Source: JAJISG01 sp964347345
GTDB taxonomy: Archaea; Thermoplasmatota; Thermoplasmata; RBG-16-68-12; JAJISG01
DNA: 64,000 bases
Reading direction: 5' to 3'
Assembly (NCBI GenBank): GCA_964347345.1
Contig: CAYFYB010000005.1
Span: forward strand, 8,010-72,009
Shown piece by piece: positions 17,224-24,892 of the stretch. The first letter of the stretch is position 1, and each line of letters starts with the position of its first letter. The notes under the pieces were generated by a model, which was not told the DNA's origin, searched no databases, and saw nothing but the letters and a program-made list of their open reading frames with translations. The position numbers and the translations under genes were made by a program.

Positions 17224-18459
17224 ATGGAAGAGGTGGAGAAGGGAGATCTGAGGATAGGGTGGGCCAGGGACCATATGCCCGTCCTTCTGGAGGCCACCAG
17301 GGGGATGGTGGAGGAGAAGTCCCTGGAGAAGTGGCGGATAGGCATGGCCATGCACGTGGAGGCCAAAACCGCCGTGCTTGCCCTGCGTCTCCGCGAGGCC
17401 GGAGCTCAGGTTGCGTTGACATCCTGCAACCCCTTAACCACCGACGACACCGTGGTGGCGGCGCTAAGGGAGAGGCACGGCCTGGAGAGCCTCGCCAGGA
17501 GGGGGCAGTCCAGAAAGGAGTACTACGAGAGCCTTCAAGGAGTCTTGGAAGCAAGACCGAACATCATCGTGGACGATGGCGGGGACCTTACCTACCTGCT
17601 GCACACCGAGAGGAGGGAGCTTCTGGATGAGGTCAGAGGGGGGAGCGAGGAGACCACAACGGGGGTGATGCGGCTGAGAGTCATGGAGAGGGAAGGGGCG
17701 CTCAGATTCCCGGTAATCGACGTCAACGACGCCCGTATGAAGTACCTCTTCGATAACCGATACGGTACTGGCCAGTCGGCCCTGGACGGGATAATGACGG
17801 CCACAAACCTTCTGCTGGCCGGGAAGCACTTCACCGTCGCGGGATATGGGTGGTGCGGCAGGGGCATAGCCCTCAGAGCCCGGGGCATGGGCGCCCACGT
17901 TAAGGTGACGGAGGTGGACCCCGTTCGGGCGGTGGAGGCCAGACTTGACGGTTTCGAGGTGATGCCCATGAAAGAGGCCGCCAGGACCTCGGACTTCGTT
18001 GTGACGGCCACCGGCGTGAAGGATGTGCTCCGGAAGGAGCACCTGAAGGTCCTCAAGGATGGCTGCGTGCTGGCCAATGCTGGCCATTTCGACGTGGAGA
18101 TATCCAGAAAAGACCTGGAAGCGCTGAGCTCGTCCCGCAGACGGGTACGGGAACATGTGGAGGAGTATCTGTTAGAGGGAGGGAGGAGGGTCTACCTATT
18201 GGGTGAGGGTAGGCTCATCAACCTCGTGGCAGGACAGGGGCATCCGGTGGAGATCATGGATACCAGCTTCGCCCTCCAGGGCCTCTCAGTACTCCATCTC
18301 ACCAAGCATCATTCCAAGATGAAGTCGCAGGTGTATGCTGTGCCAGGGGAGGTCGACGAAGAGGTTGCAAGGATCAGACTCCAAACCCTGGGCGTGAAGA
18401 TCGATTCCATGACGGAAGATCAGAGAGCGTACATCTCCAGCTGGAAGGCAGGAACGTAG
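17224..18459 (+). CDS. ahcY: S-adenosylhomocysteine hydrolase (or S-inosylhomocysteine hydrolase)
   Basis: This 411-residue enzyme splits S-adenosylhomocysteine into adenosine and homocysteine, relieving product inhibition of methyltransferases. It shows the substrate region TSCNPLTTDD, the VDDGGDL motif, the Lys/Asp-bearing stretch near DVNDARMKYLFDN, the NAD-binding GYGWCGRG (about 207-214), and the C-terminal KMKSQVYAVPG near the NAD-contacting tail. Some archaeal members prefer S-inosylhomocysteine, so the substrate is not absolute. The frame is open upstream of 17224, but that extension would overlap the SDR gene; the ATG at 17224 lies about 25 nt after a TATA-like CATATACCC. It is followed without a gap by a HAD phosphatase and a PfkB kinase. 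Confidence 0.93.
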   Translation: MEEVEKGDLRIGWARDHMPVLLEATRGMVEEKSLEKWRIGMAMHVEAKTAVLALRLREAGAQVALTSCNPLTTDDTVVAALRERHGLESLARRGQSRKEYYESLQGVLEARPNIIVDDGGDLTYLLHTERRELLDEVRGGSEETTTGVMRLRVMEREGALRFPVIDVNDARMKYLFDNRYGTGQSALDGIMTATNLLLAGKHFTVAGYGWCGRGIALRARGMGAHVKVTEVDPVRAVEARLDGFEVMPMKEAARTSDFVVTATGVKDVLRKEHLKVLKDGCVLANAGHFDVEISRKDLEALSSSRRRVREHVEEYLLEGGRRVYLLGEGRLINLVAGQGHPVEIMDTSFALQGLSVLHLTKHHSKMKSQVYAVPGEVDEEVARIRLQTLGVKIDSMTEDQRAYISSWKAGT

Positions 18460-19176
18460 ATGCCCCTCAGGGCGATCTTCCTGGATCTGGGTGGGACCCT
18501 CATGGATCCCGAGAGCGATAGGAGGGCCCATCGGGAGATGATGAAGGCCCTGGGAGATGCCGCCGGCCTATCCTCAGATCCGGAGGAGATGCTCTCGCTC
18601 TACACGAGAATGCACGAGGAGAGGCTTCAGGGCCTCGGAACCACCTGGAGGTCCGGGGACGAAATAACCAGGGAGGTCGTCGCCTCCATGCTGAGGCGTG
18701 AAGGCATCGTCATGACGGAGGGACACTGGAGGGCGTTTCTGAGAGCCTACTGGCGGGAACATCTCAGATGGCTGCGGCTCTTCCCGGAGGCCCTGGAAGT
18801 CCTTGAGGCCCTCCGCGTGAGACGCCATCACCTTGGGCTGATCTCCGACATCGATGAGGACTTCCTCCAGATGTGCTTTTGGGCCTTCCCCATCGAGGGC
18901 TACTTTGACTCCATCACGACGTCCGACGAGGTCGGTGTGGCCAAGCCTCACGAGACCATCTTCAAGCGAGCCCTTTCAAAGGCCATGTGCGCTCCCCAGG
19001 AAGCGGTGTACGTAGGCGACTCTCCAGAGCGTGACGCCCTAGGAGCGGCGGCTGTAGGACTTCCGAGCATCCTTGTCACTCGGGAGAGAGGCCGCTTCAC
19101 GGCCGACTACGTCGTCTCGGACCTGTGGGAGGCGTATAGGGTCCTGGATGACCTGATTCAAGGGGATGAACCTTGA
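18460..19176 (+). CDS. HAD-superfamily hydrolase with altered catalytic motif
   Basis: A 238-residue HAD hydrolase. Motif I is FLDLGGTL (nucleophile D9), motif II LISDID, motif III lysine in GVAKPHETIF, and motif IV GDSPERD. An alpha-helical cap lies between about residues 20 and 100. The second Asp of the usual DxDGT motif, the general acid/base, is Gly11 here, so ordinary phosphatase chemistry may be weakened or adapted. The ATG directly follows the ahcY stop, and the gene overlaps pfkB by 4 nt, so the three form one operon. A role in nucleoside or sugar-phosphate handling is suggested by context only. Confidence 0.8.
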   Translation: MPLRAIFLDLGGTLMDPESDRRAHREMMKALGDAAGLSSDPEEMLSLYTRMHEERLQGLGTTWRSGDEITREVVASMLRREGIVMTEGHWRAFLRAYWREHLRWLRLFPEALEVLEALRVRRHHLGLISDIDEDFLQMCFWAFPIEGYFDSITTSDEVGVAKPHETIFKRALSKAMCAPQEAVYVGDSPERDALGAAAVGLPSILVTRERGRFTADYVVSDLWEAYRVLDDLIQGDEP

Positions 19177-20108
19177 ACTTCCTCGGAGTCTTTGGCCACG
19201 TGGTCCTAGACTTCATCTTCAGGGTTCCCAAGCTTCCAGACCCCAACACCACCGTGCCGGTGAAGGAGAGGAGAAGATATTTCGGAGGCACCGCTGGAAA
19301 CATCGCCCGGGGAGCCGCCCGTCTGGGCGTCAGGACGGCACTAGCTTCCTTCGTTGGAGAGGACTTCCCCGATGACTACCATGAGGCTTTGCGGTCGGAG
19401 GGCATCGACCTGACGGACCTTCGAAAAGTGCCGGGAAACCACACGCCCACCGCCTGGATCTTCTCGGCCCCCGAGGGGGACCAGGTGGCAATAATCGACC
19501 AAGGGCCCATGGAGGACCCCTCGGGCCTCCCCGTGCTTAATCACACTGTGGAGAGCAGCGAGCTCATCCACATAGGGACGGGTCGGCCAGCGTACTACAG
19601 GAAAGTAATGGAGCTTGCCCGACGACTGGGACGTCGCATAGCCTTCGACCCCTCTCAGGAAATCCACTACGTCTATGCTGAAGAAGACTTCCTGCACATC
19701 CTCCGGCAGTCGGACATCTTCTTCGGGAATCCCCATGAGTTCAGGAAGGCCTTTGAATTCACGGGTCTCAAAGAGCCGGGGGAACTCCTAGAGTACGTGG
19801 AGACCGTCATCCTTACCAAAGGTCGGGAGGGAAGCGTCGTCTACACTGGGGAGGCTGCGTGGAAGATCCCCTGCATCCCCCCGGCGCGGGCGGGGGACGT
19901 TACAGGAGCCGGCGACGCCTACAGAGCGGGCTTCTACGCCGGATTGCAGAGGGATTTAGACTTGGCTCAGTGCGGCCTCTTGGGGGCAGCAGTCGCTAGT
20001 TTCTGCGTCGAGGGCGGCGGACCTCAAGACCGGCTCCCCTACTGGGAGGATGCTCTGCGGAGAGCACGGGACTTTCAAGGCAAGGTCAAGCAAGTTGTGA
20101 AATCCTGA
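19173..20108 (+). CDS. PfkB-family sugar/nucleoside kinase
   Basis: This 311-residue member of the ribokinase/PfkB family begins with GVFGHVVLD. It has the GGTAGNIARGAARLG substrate motif (about 37-52), a conserved Asn/Glu in FFGNPHEF, and the anion-hole/catalytic DVTGAGDA motif near 255-262. The family phosphorylates sugars or nucleosides. Archaeal members resembling this one include nucleoside kinases of the MJ0406 type. Placement right after ahcY suggests phosphorylation of the adenosine (or inosine) released by AhcY, which would drive that reversible reaction forward. The start TTG overlaps the HAD stop (TTGA). Confidence 0.82.
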   Translation: MNFLGVFGHVVLDFIFRVPKLPDPNTTVPVKERRRYFGGTAGNIARGAARLGVRTALASFVGEDFPDDYHEALRSEGIDLTDLRKVPGNHTPTAWIFSAPEGDQVAIIDQGPMEDPSGLPVLNHTVESSELIHIGTGRPAYYRKVMELARRLGRRIAFDPSQEIHYVYAEEDFLHILRQSDIFFGNPHEFRKAFEFTGLKEPGELLEYVETVILTKGREGSVVYTGEAAWKIPCIPPARAGDVTGAGDAYRAGFYAGLQRDLDLAQCGLLGAAVASFCVEGGGPQDRLPYWEDALRRARDFQGKVKQVVKS

Positions 20109-20109
20109 G

Positions 20110-20275
20110 ATGCTTTCGGCGACCCAGAAAAGGGGCGAAAGGAAATTGAGGCTTCTACACCCTTTGTCTGGGTGTACCCGAATCCCGTGCAAGACTTCGA
20201 AGGCGGTTAGAGGTCACGAAAAGCGAGTGGAAAGCTTTATAGGAGGACCGCAACTTTACCCGTCGGAGATTGGGC
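20110..20275 (+). promoter_or_regulatory. Intergenic region with inverted repeat and TATA box
   Basis: This 167-nt spacer contains a perfect 7-bp inverted repeat, TACACCC at 20156-20162 and GGGTGTA at 20170-20176, with a 7-nt pyrimidine-rich loop. It could terminate the upstream operon or act as an operator. Further down, AAAGCTTTATAGG (20231-20243) is a good TATA box for the Lrp-sensor gene starting at 20276. Confidence 0.4.
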
Positions 20276-20509
20276 ATGGCCATCGGGTTCGTTCTCATAA
20301 GCACTGCACCCGCAAAGGAGCACGAGGTCTACAACGCCCTCTCCAAGATCAAGGAGATAAAGGAGCTGCATCCCCTCTTCGGAGAGTATGACTTGATAGC
20401 CAAGATCGAGGCGGACGACTTCAACGTCCTCGGCCAGATAGTGGTAGACAAGATCAGGACTATCCAGGGAGTGATCGACACGAAAACCCTGACGGGGATT
20501 CAGTTCTGA
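20276..20509 (+). CDS. Stand-alone Lrp/AsnC ligand-binding (RAM) domain protein
   Basis: A 77-residue protein that is only the C-terminal RAM domain of Lrp regulators: AIGFVLISTAPAKEHEVYNA, then GEYDLIAKIEADD and VIDTKTLTG. There is no helix-turn-helix. Such proteins oligomerise and bind amino acids, and may modulate full-length Lrp proteins by forming mixed assemblies. The ATG at 20276 is chosen over a TTG two codons upstream; a TATA box at about 20234-20241 supports it. A second protein of this type lies at 37520-37825. Confidence 0.85.
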   Translation: MAIGFVLISTAPAKEHEVYNALSKIKEIKELHPLFGEYDLIAKIEADDFNVLGQIVVDKIRTIQGVIDTKTLTGIQF

Positions 20510-20528
20510 AGACGTACGGGGGTAGGAA

Positions 20529-20861
20529 ATGGCAGAATTCAACGCGATCGACGCCTGGACCTTTGTGACCATCCTAGTTCTTACCTTCTCCCTCTTCCTG
20601 GTCATTACGGGGGCCTTTACCGCCTACTTCGGGAGCGGGAAGAGCAGGAAGATAGGAGGAGGTCTCCTAGGAGGCGGCTTCGGCTTCGGCGTAGTGTGGG
20701 CCTACTTGGGCGGCTTCTCCAGCCCGAAGCTCCTACCGGGGCTGTCCATGGGATGGTCCATGCTGACGGTTGTCCTACAGAGTATCGCCGTCATCGCGGC
20801 GGCGGCCATCGGAGCGATGCTGGCCATTGGTCTCTTCCTCTTGGCCATCATGAAGTCATAA
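20529..20861 (+). CDS. Small multi-pass membrane protein of unknown function
   Basis: A 110-residue hydrophobic protein with two strong transmembrane helices (about 12-33 and 80-107) and a Gly-rich weakly hydrophobic stretch between them (about 42-62) that may insert as a third. A basic loop SGKSRK follows the first helix. No family is recognised. It follows the Lrp-sensor gene by 19 nt and precedes the GOLD-like gene by 18 nt, so the three may be co-transcribed. Confidence 0.6.
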   Translation: MAEFNAIDAWTFVTILVLTFSLFLVITGAFTAYFGSGKSRKIGGGLLGGGFGFGVVWAYLGGFSSPKLLPGLSMGWSMLTVVLQSIAVIAAAAIGAMLAIGLFLLAIMKS

Positions 20862-20879
20862 GGCCGGGGCATCCCCTTG

Positions 20880-21191
20880 ATGGAGTTTTTGCCGGATGAG
20901 GGCGGCTTTGAGAAGGGGTTCTCCCTCGAAGCCAAAGGCCATCCAGAGAGTTTTGCAGAGCTAATGGTGCCCTTGGAGGAAGGGCAGACCATAGCCTACT
21001 CTTGGCAGGCCGAGAGGGAGGTGGACTTCAACATCCACGCCCACCGGGAGAAGTCCGTAGACTACTTCGAGAGGCACCGGGGGTCAGAGTCCAAGGGGAC
21101 CTTTGAAAGCCCGCGGAAGGACCACTTCTACCTAATGTGGCAGAACACATCTCCTGAGCCCGTGGAGGTCCACGTTGAAGTGAGCCTCTGA
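20880..21191 (+). CDS. GOLD/emp24-like beta-sandwich protein (tentative)
   Basis: This protein of about 103 residues lacks a signal peptide or membrane segment. Its pattern (FAELMVPLEEGQTIAYSWQA, then VDFNIHAHRE, a short loop, GTFESPRKDHFYLMWQNTS and a last strand VEVHVEVSL) matches the strand order of the GOLD domain of eukaryotic p24/emp24 cargo receptors and archaeal relatives. GOLD domains bind proteins or lipids. A TTG one codon upstream (20877) is also possible. The assignment is from pattern only and needs profile comparison. The neighbouring small membrane protein could be a partner. Confidence 0.5.
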   Translation: MEFLPDEGGFEKGFSLEAKGHPESFAELMVPLEEGQTIAYSWQAEREVDFNIHAHREKSVDYFERHRGSESKGTFESPRKDHFYLMWQNTSPEPVEVHVEVSL

Positions 21192-21203
21192 AACCTTTAT
21201 TTC
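21191..21203 (+). promoter_or_regulatory. TATA box of purE
   Basis: ACCTTTATTTC lies about 30 nt before the purE ATG at 21230, giving a very short leader. A GGAGG just after it may act in translation. Confidence 0.5.
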
Positions 21204-21229
21204 TGGAGGACCCCTACCCTAGAGCAGAG

Positions 21230-21694
21230 ATGGACGTCCTTATCGTTCTCGGCAGCATCAGCGACATCGAAAGGGGAAGGAAGGCGCTTCAGGTCCTGGA
21301 GGAGTTCGGGGTAAAGGCGGAGCTGAAGGTCGCCTCGGCCCACCGGACTCCTGAAAGGTTGAGGCAAATCGTTGAACGGTCAGAGGTCAAAGTCTTCATC
21401 GCCATGGCTGGGATGTCGGCAGCCCTTCCTGGAGCCATAGCCTCCCTCACCACAAGACCCGTCATCGGTGTTCCCTTGAGTGGTAAGCTTAACCTGGACT
21501 CCGTCCTCTCCGTGAGCCAGATGCCCCCCGGAGTGCCTGTAGCGGCCGTTTCCCTGGACGGGTCTGAGAACGCCGCCCTCTTGGCCATTGAGATCCTGGC
21601 CCTCTCGGTCCCTGAGCTCGGGGAGAAGCTGCGGAGCTATCGGGAGAAGGTGGCGGAGGGAGTAGCCCGGGACTCCCGGGAGGTAGGGGGCTAG
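21230..21694 (+). CDS. purE: PurE, phosphoribosylaminoimidazole carboxylase/mutase
   Basis: This 154-residue enzyme catalyses formation of CAIR in de novo purine synthesis. It starts LIVLGSISD (the GSxSD phosphate-binding loop), followed by ASAHRTPERL and AGMSAALPG. It ends QMPPGVPVAAVSLDGSENAA, the usual PurE C-terminal signature. Class I (N5-CAIR mutase) would need PurK, and none is in the window. It lies immediately before guaAb, whose ATG follows the purE stop, so the purine genes are transcribed together. Confidence 0.93.
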   Translation: MDVLIVLGSISDIERGRKALQVLEEFGVKAELKVASAHRTPERLRQIVERSEVKVFIAMAGMSAALPGAIASLTTRPVIGVPLSGKLNLDSVLSVSQMPPGVPVAAVSLDGSENAALLAIEILALSVPELGEKLRSYREKVAEGVARDSREVGG

Positions 21695-22639
21695 ATGTTC
21701 TCACCCGAGGAGTTCATTCCTGAGGCAGTGGAGCATTTGAGGGAGGCCGTCAGTGGAAAGGCCGTCATAGCCGTCTCGGGAGGTGTGGACAGCACGACGG
21801 CCGCAGTTCTGGCTGCCAGGGCCTTGGGGAAGGACCTGCTGGCGGTCTACGTCGACACGGGACTGATGAGGATGGGGGAGAGGGAGGACGTGGAGAGAAT
21901 CCTCGGCACCCTGGGCGTGAACTACACGGTGGTAGAAGCCTCGGATCACTTCTTCAAGGCCCTAGGGGGCATTGACGATCCTGAGGAGAAGAGGAAGGTC
22001 ATAGGGAACACCTTCATCAGACTCTTCGAAGTGGAGGCCAAGGGGATTGGGGCTGAGTACCTGATCCAGGGCACGATAGCCCCTGACTGGATCGAGAGCG
22101 GAGGACAGCTCAGGGACAGGATAAAGACCCATCACAACGTGGCTGGCCTTCCCTCCGGGATGACCCTCCGGGTGGTGGAGCCCCTGCGAGACCTCTACAA
22201 GGACGAGGTGAGGAAGGTGGCAAGGGCTCTAGGAATCCAGGTCTCTGAGAGGCAGCCCTTCCCGGGGCCCGGGCTTGCGGTGAGGGTCTTGGGCGAGGTC
22301 ACGCCTGAGAAGGTGGACATTATCAGGAGGGCTTGCGCTATCGTAGAGGAGGAACTTGAGAGGGCCTGCGAGAAGGGTGCTATGACAAGGCCCTGGCAGT
22401 ACTTCGCCGTCCTCCTGCCCCTGAGAACGGTAGGGGTGGAGGGAGACGTGAGGGTTTATGGACATACCGTAGCCATCAGGTCCGTGGAGTCGGTGGACGG
22501 TATGACCGCCTCCTATTCGGAGATACCCCACGATGTTCTGGGTAGAATCTCCACCAGAATAACCAACGAGATAAAGGCCGTAAACCGGGTGGTCTACGAC
22601 ATCACTAACAAACCTCCGGGGACCATCGAGTGGGAGTAG
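21695..22639 (+). CDS. guaAb: GMP synthetase subunit B (ATP pyrophosphatase)
   Basis: A 314-residue synthetase subunit that adenylates XMP and aminates it to GMP with ammonia from the separate glutaminase subunit. It has the PP-loop SGGVDS at 28-33, LIQGTIAPDWIES, the dimerisation-domain motif RQPFPGPGLAVRVLG, and the C-terminal TNKPPGTIEWE, all typical of archaeal GuaAb. Archaea encode the two halves of bacterial GuaA as separate proteins. The gene directly follows purE and is followed, after about 45 nt, by guaAa. Confidence 0.95.
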   Translation: MFSPEEFIPEAVEHLREAVSGKAVIAVSGGVDSTTAAVLAARALGKDLLAVYVDTGLMRMGEREDVERILGTLGVNYTVVEASDHFFKALGGIDDPEEKRKVIGNTFIRLFEVEAKGIGAEYLIQGTIAPDWIESGGQLRDRIKTHHNVAGLPSGMTLRVVEPLRDLYKDEVRKVARALGIQVSERQPFPGPGLAVRVLGEVTPEKVDIIRRACAIVEEELERACEKGAMTRPWQYFAVLLPLRTVGVEGDVRVYGHTVAIRSVESVDGMTASYSEIPHDVLGRISTRITNEIKAVNRVVYDITNKPPGTIEWE

Positions 22640-22685
22640 GCTCGTACCCTAAGGTATTTCTATCGAAGAGCCCTTCGACGGAGAA

Positions 22686-23252
22686 ATGGAGGTCTACGTA
22701 GTCGATAACGGTGGCCAGTGGACCCACAGGGAGTGGCGTGTCCTTCGCGATCTGGGAGTTAACTCGAAGATTGTTCCCAATGATACACCTGTGAACGAGC
22801 TTGAGGTGGACGGGCTCGTCCTCTCGGGCGGGGCGCCCCGCGTCGGCATCGACCCTTCCAAGATGGGGCGGAACGGTGAATACCTGGATGAGGCGGGTTG
22901 CCCCATCCTGGGCATCTGCGCCGGCCATCAGTTCATGGCCCTTCATTTCGGCGGTGAGGCCAAGCCCGCCAAAGTCCCTGAGTTCGGGAAAACTGAGGTG
23001 GTCATAGAGGACCCCGGAGACCTCTTCGTCGGCCTTCCAAACAGGATCGTCGTCTGGGAGTCCCACAATGACGAGGTCACCATACCGCCGAAGGGTTTCA
23101 AGAAGTTGGCAAGCTCGGAGAACTGTGCGGTTCAGGCCATGCAGCACGTCGACAGGGCCCTCTACGGCGTGCAATTTCACCCCGAGGTGGAGCATACCCA
23201 GCACGGCTATGATATCTTCAAGAACTTCCTGAAGGTTGTCGAGGAGCGATGA
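22686..23252 (+). CDS. guaAa: GMP synthetase subunit A (glutamine amidotransferase)
   Basis: A 188-residue class I glutamine amidotransferase. It has the catalytic Cys in GICAGHQ, His-Glu in QFHPEVEHTQHG, and the oxyanion region LSGGAPRVG. It hydrolyses glutamine to supply ammonia to GuaAb (preceding gene). A weak TATA-like GGTATTTCTATC (about 22652-22663) suggests that it can also be transcribed on its own. Length and motifs are complete. Confidence 0.94.
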   Translation: MEVYVVDNGGQWTHREWRVLRDLGVNSKIVPNDTPVNELEVDGLVLSGGAPRVGIDPSKMGRNGEYLDEAGCPILGICAGHQFMALHFGGEAKPAKVPEFGKTEVVIEDPGDLFVGLPNRIVVWESHNDEVTIPPKGFKKLASSENCAVQAMQHVDRALYGVQFHPEVEHTQHGYDIFKNFLKVVEER

Positions 23253-23285
23253 ACTCCTCGGTTGAAGTTAGGGGGAACTAGGGGT

Positions 23286-23498
23286 ATGGTTTCGGAAGAA
23301 AGAGCGCGAATCCTCATGGAAGCCATCAAGGACCTCCACAAGAACGAGACCTTCGAGAGGGCCCTGGGCCGCACCCTGCGCCGTCACGGCCAGGAATATG
23401 AGGAGTATCTTCAGCTAGTGGGGGACCTCAGGGAGAAGGCAAGGCGGGAAGGCGTTGACATTTTAGAGGCGGCGCGGAGGGAGGCGTCAGCGGTCTAG
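23286..23498 (+). CDS. Small helical hypothetical protein
   Basis: A protein of about 70 residues starting MVSEERARIL, almost entirely charged amphipathic helix (many Arg/Glu) with the stretch RRHGQEYEEYLQLV in the middle. The frame is open to 23262, but the ATG at 23286 behind a GGGG-type ribosome site is preferred. The 3' end overlaps the end of the convergent serA gene by 12 nt. I do not recognise a family; it may be a small archaeal regulator or subunit. It follows guaAa by about 30 nt. Confidence 0.5.
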   Translation: MVSEERARILMEAIKDLHKNETFERALGRTLRRHGQEYEEYLQLVGDLREKARREGVDILEAARREASAV

Positions 23499-24434
23499 GA
23501 CCTCTCGATTGATCAGGGACTCCGGCACCTGACTGGAAAGGGCCTTGACGACCTGTTCCACGGCCATAAGCCCCGTCCTCCTCTGAGCCTCCCGGGTGGA
23601 TGCACCGAGGTGGGGGGTCAGCACTACGTTGTCGAGCCCGAGGAGGGGACTCCCCAAAGGTGGCTCCTTTTCGTAGACATCCAGTCCCGCTCCCGCTAGC
23701 AGTCCTTCCGTGAGAGCTCTTGCCAGGGCTTCCTCGTCCACGATGGGGCCCCGGGCGCAGTTGATCAGGTAGGCAGTTCTCTTCATCTTCTGTAGCTGAG
23801 GATAGGATATCATGTGGCGGGTCTCCTCCGTGAGGGCCGCGTGGATGCTCACGAAATCGCTCACCCGAAGCACCTCCTCCAGGGTCGTTAGCCGTATGTT
23901 CTTTTCAGACGCCGCCTCCTTTGGCAGATAGGGATCAAAGGCCACTACTGACATTCCCAGGGTCTGACAGAAGATTGCCACCTGACTGCCAATCCTCCCA
24001 GAACCCACCAGGCCCAGGACCTTGCCGCAGAGCTCCGATCCCTTGAGCCGGCTCTTCTCCCATCGACCCTCCTTAAGGCTCGCGTTGGCCTCAGGGATTC
24101 TTCGGGCGAGACAGAGCATGAGAGCCAGGGTCAGTTCCGCCACCGACTGAGTGCTACCGGCGGGGGCATTAACCACCATGATTCCCCTCTCGGTGGCCAC
24201 CTCGACGTCAATATTGTCCACGCCAACGCCCGCCCGCGCAACCACCTTCATCTTCGTAGCCCTCTCCAGGACCTCTCGGGTCACCTTCGTCCTAGACCTG
24301 ACGATTAAGGCTTCGTAGCCTGAGACCACCTTCAGGAGCTCCTCCGGGGATACCTCCTCAGCCGTCACCTCGAAGTGTTTCCTCAAGGCGTTGAGGGCCT
24401 CGTCATCCAGCTTGTCTGCCACCATCACCTTCAT
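23487..24434 (-). CDS. serA: D-3-phosphoglycerate dehydrogenase-type hydroxyacid dehydrogenase
   Basis: This 315-residue member of the D-isomer-specific 2-hydroxyacid dehydrogenases has the nucleotide-binding LVGSGRIGSQVA (about 142-153), catalytic Arg in NCARGPIVDEEAL, a Glu within DVYEKEPP, and His in LTPHLGASTREAQ. The GAST following the His is typical of SerA. It lacks the C-terminal regulatory ACT domain found in many phosphoglycerate dehydrogenases, so it may not be serine-inhibited, or may use another substrate. It lies 12 nt downstream of the DUF131 gene on the minus strand, at the end of the car operon. Confidence 0.85.
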   Translation of the reverse strand: MKVMVADKLDDEALNALRKHFEVTAEEVSPEELLKVVSGYEALIVRSRTKVTREVLERATKMKVVARAGVGVDNIDVEVATERGIMVVNAPAGSTQSVAELTLALMLCLARRIPEANASLKEGRWEKSRLKGSELCGKVLGLVGSGRIGSQVAIFCQTLGMSVVAFDPYLPKEAASEKNIRLTTLEEVLRVSDFVSIHAALTEETRHMISYPQLQKMKRTAYLINCARGPIVDEEALARALTEGLLAGAGLDVYEKEPPLGSPLLGLDNVVLTPHLGASTREAQRRTGLMAVEQVVKALSSQVPESLINREVLDR

Positions 24435-24446
24435 CCGAAAACCTCC

Positions 24447-24866
24447 TCATGAGAGTAGGAACAGGAAGAGAAGAGCCACCGTGAGGACAACAGCGAGGGC
24501 GAGCATGGCGGTGGTTATCTTAACATCGGAGCCGAAAACCACCGGGATGGGACCCAGCAAGAGAAAGCCACCGAACCGTCGCTTCCTTACCTTCGGCTCC
24601 AATTGCTCCGTGGATCGGGGCGTCCTCTCCAGACCTTCGAGGGCAGCCCCTAGCCTCCCCGAGAAGAATCCCGCTAGGGACAAGAAAGCAACGAAGGCGG
24701 ACACGAAGATCAGAAGCGCTCCGAGGAGCGATACAGGACCGCTGAGGACGAATACCGGGAATACAACAACGAGGTACACTTCGCCCTGCCCCATCCTGAT
24801 GCCCTGATACAGGAGGGCGGCCCCGACTATGAACATCAGGATGGAGAGGAGGGACGACCCTCTCAT
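24447..24866 (-). CDS. DUF131 family membrane protein
   Basis: A 139-residue protein with hydrophobic segments at about 5-22, 30-66 (two helices) and 117-138, and the conserved GGFLLLGPIPVVFGSD motif (about 99-114) that defines DUF131 (TIGR00304). The family is widespread in archaea and uncharacterised. It is placed between carB (26 nt upstream) and serA (12 nt downstream) on the same strand, so it is probably translated from the car transcript. Confidence 0.8.
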   Translation of the reverse strand: MRGSSLLSILMFIVGAALLYQGIRMGQGEVYLVVVFPVFVLSGPVSLLGALLIFVSAFVAFLSLAGFFSGRLGAALEGLERTPRSTEQLEPKVRKRRFGGFLLLGPIPVVFGSDVKITTAMLALAVVLTVALLFLFLLS

Positions 24867-24892
24867 CGATGCGAGTAGCGGAGGGGACTCCT

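Noticed and set aside
23487..24434. Truncated SerA lacking its ACT domain as a broken gene
   Set aside because: The catalytic and nucleotide-binding parts are complete and many archaeal family members naturally lack the ACT domain.
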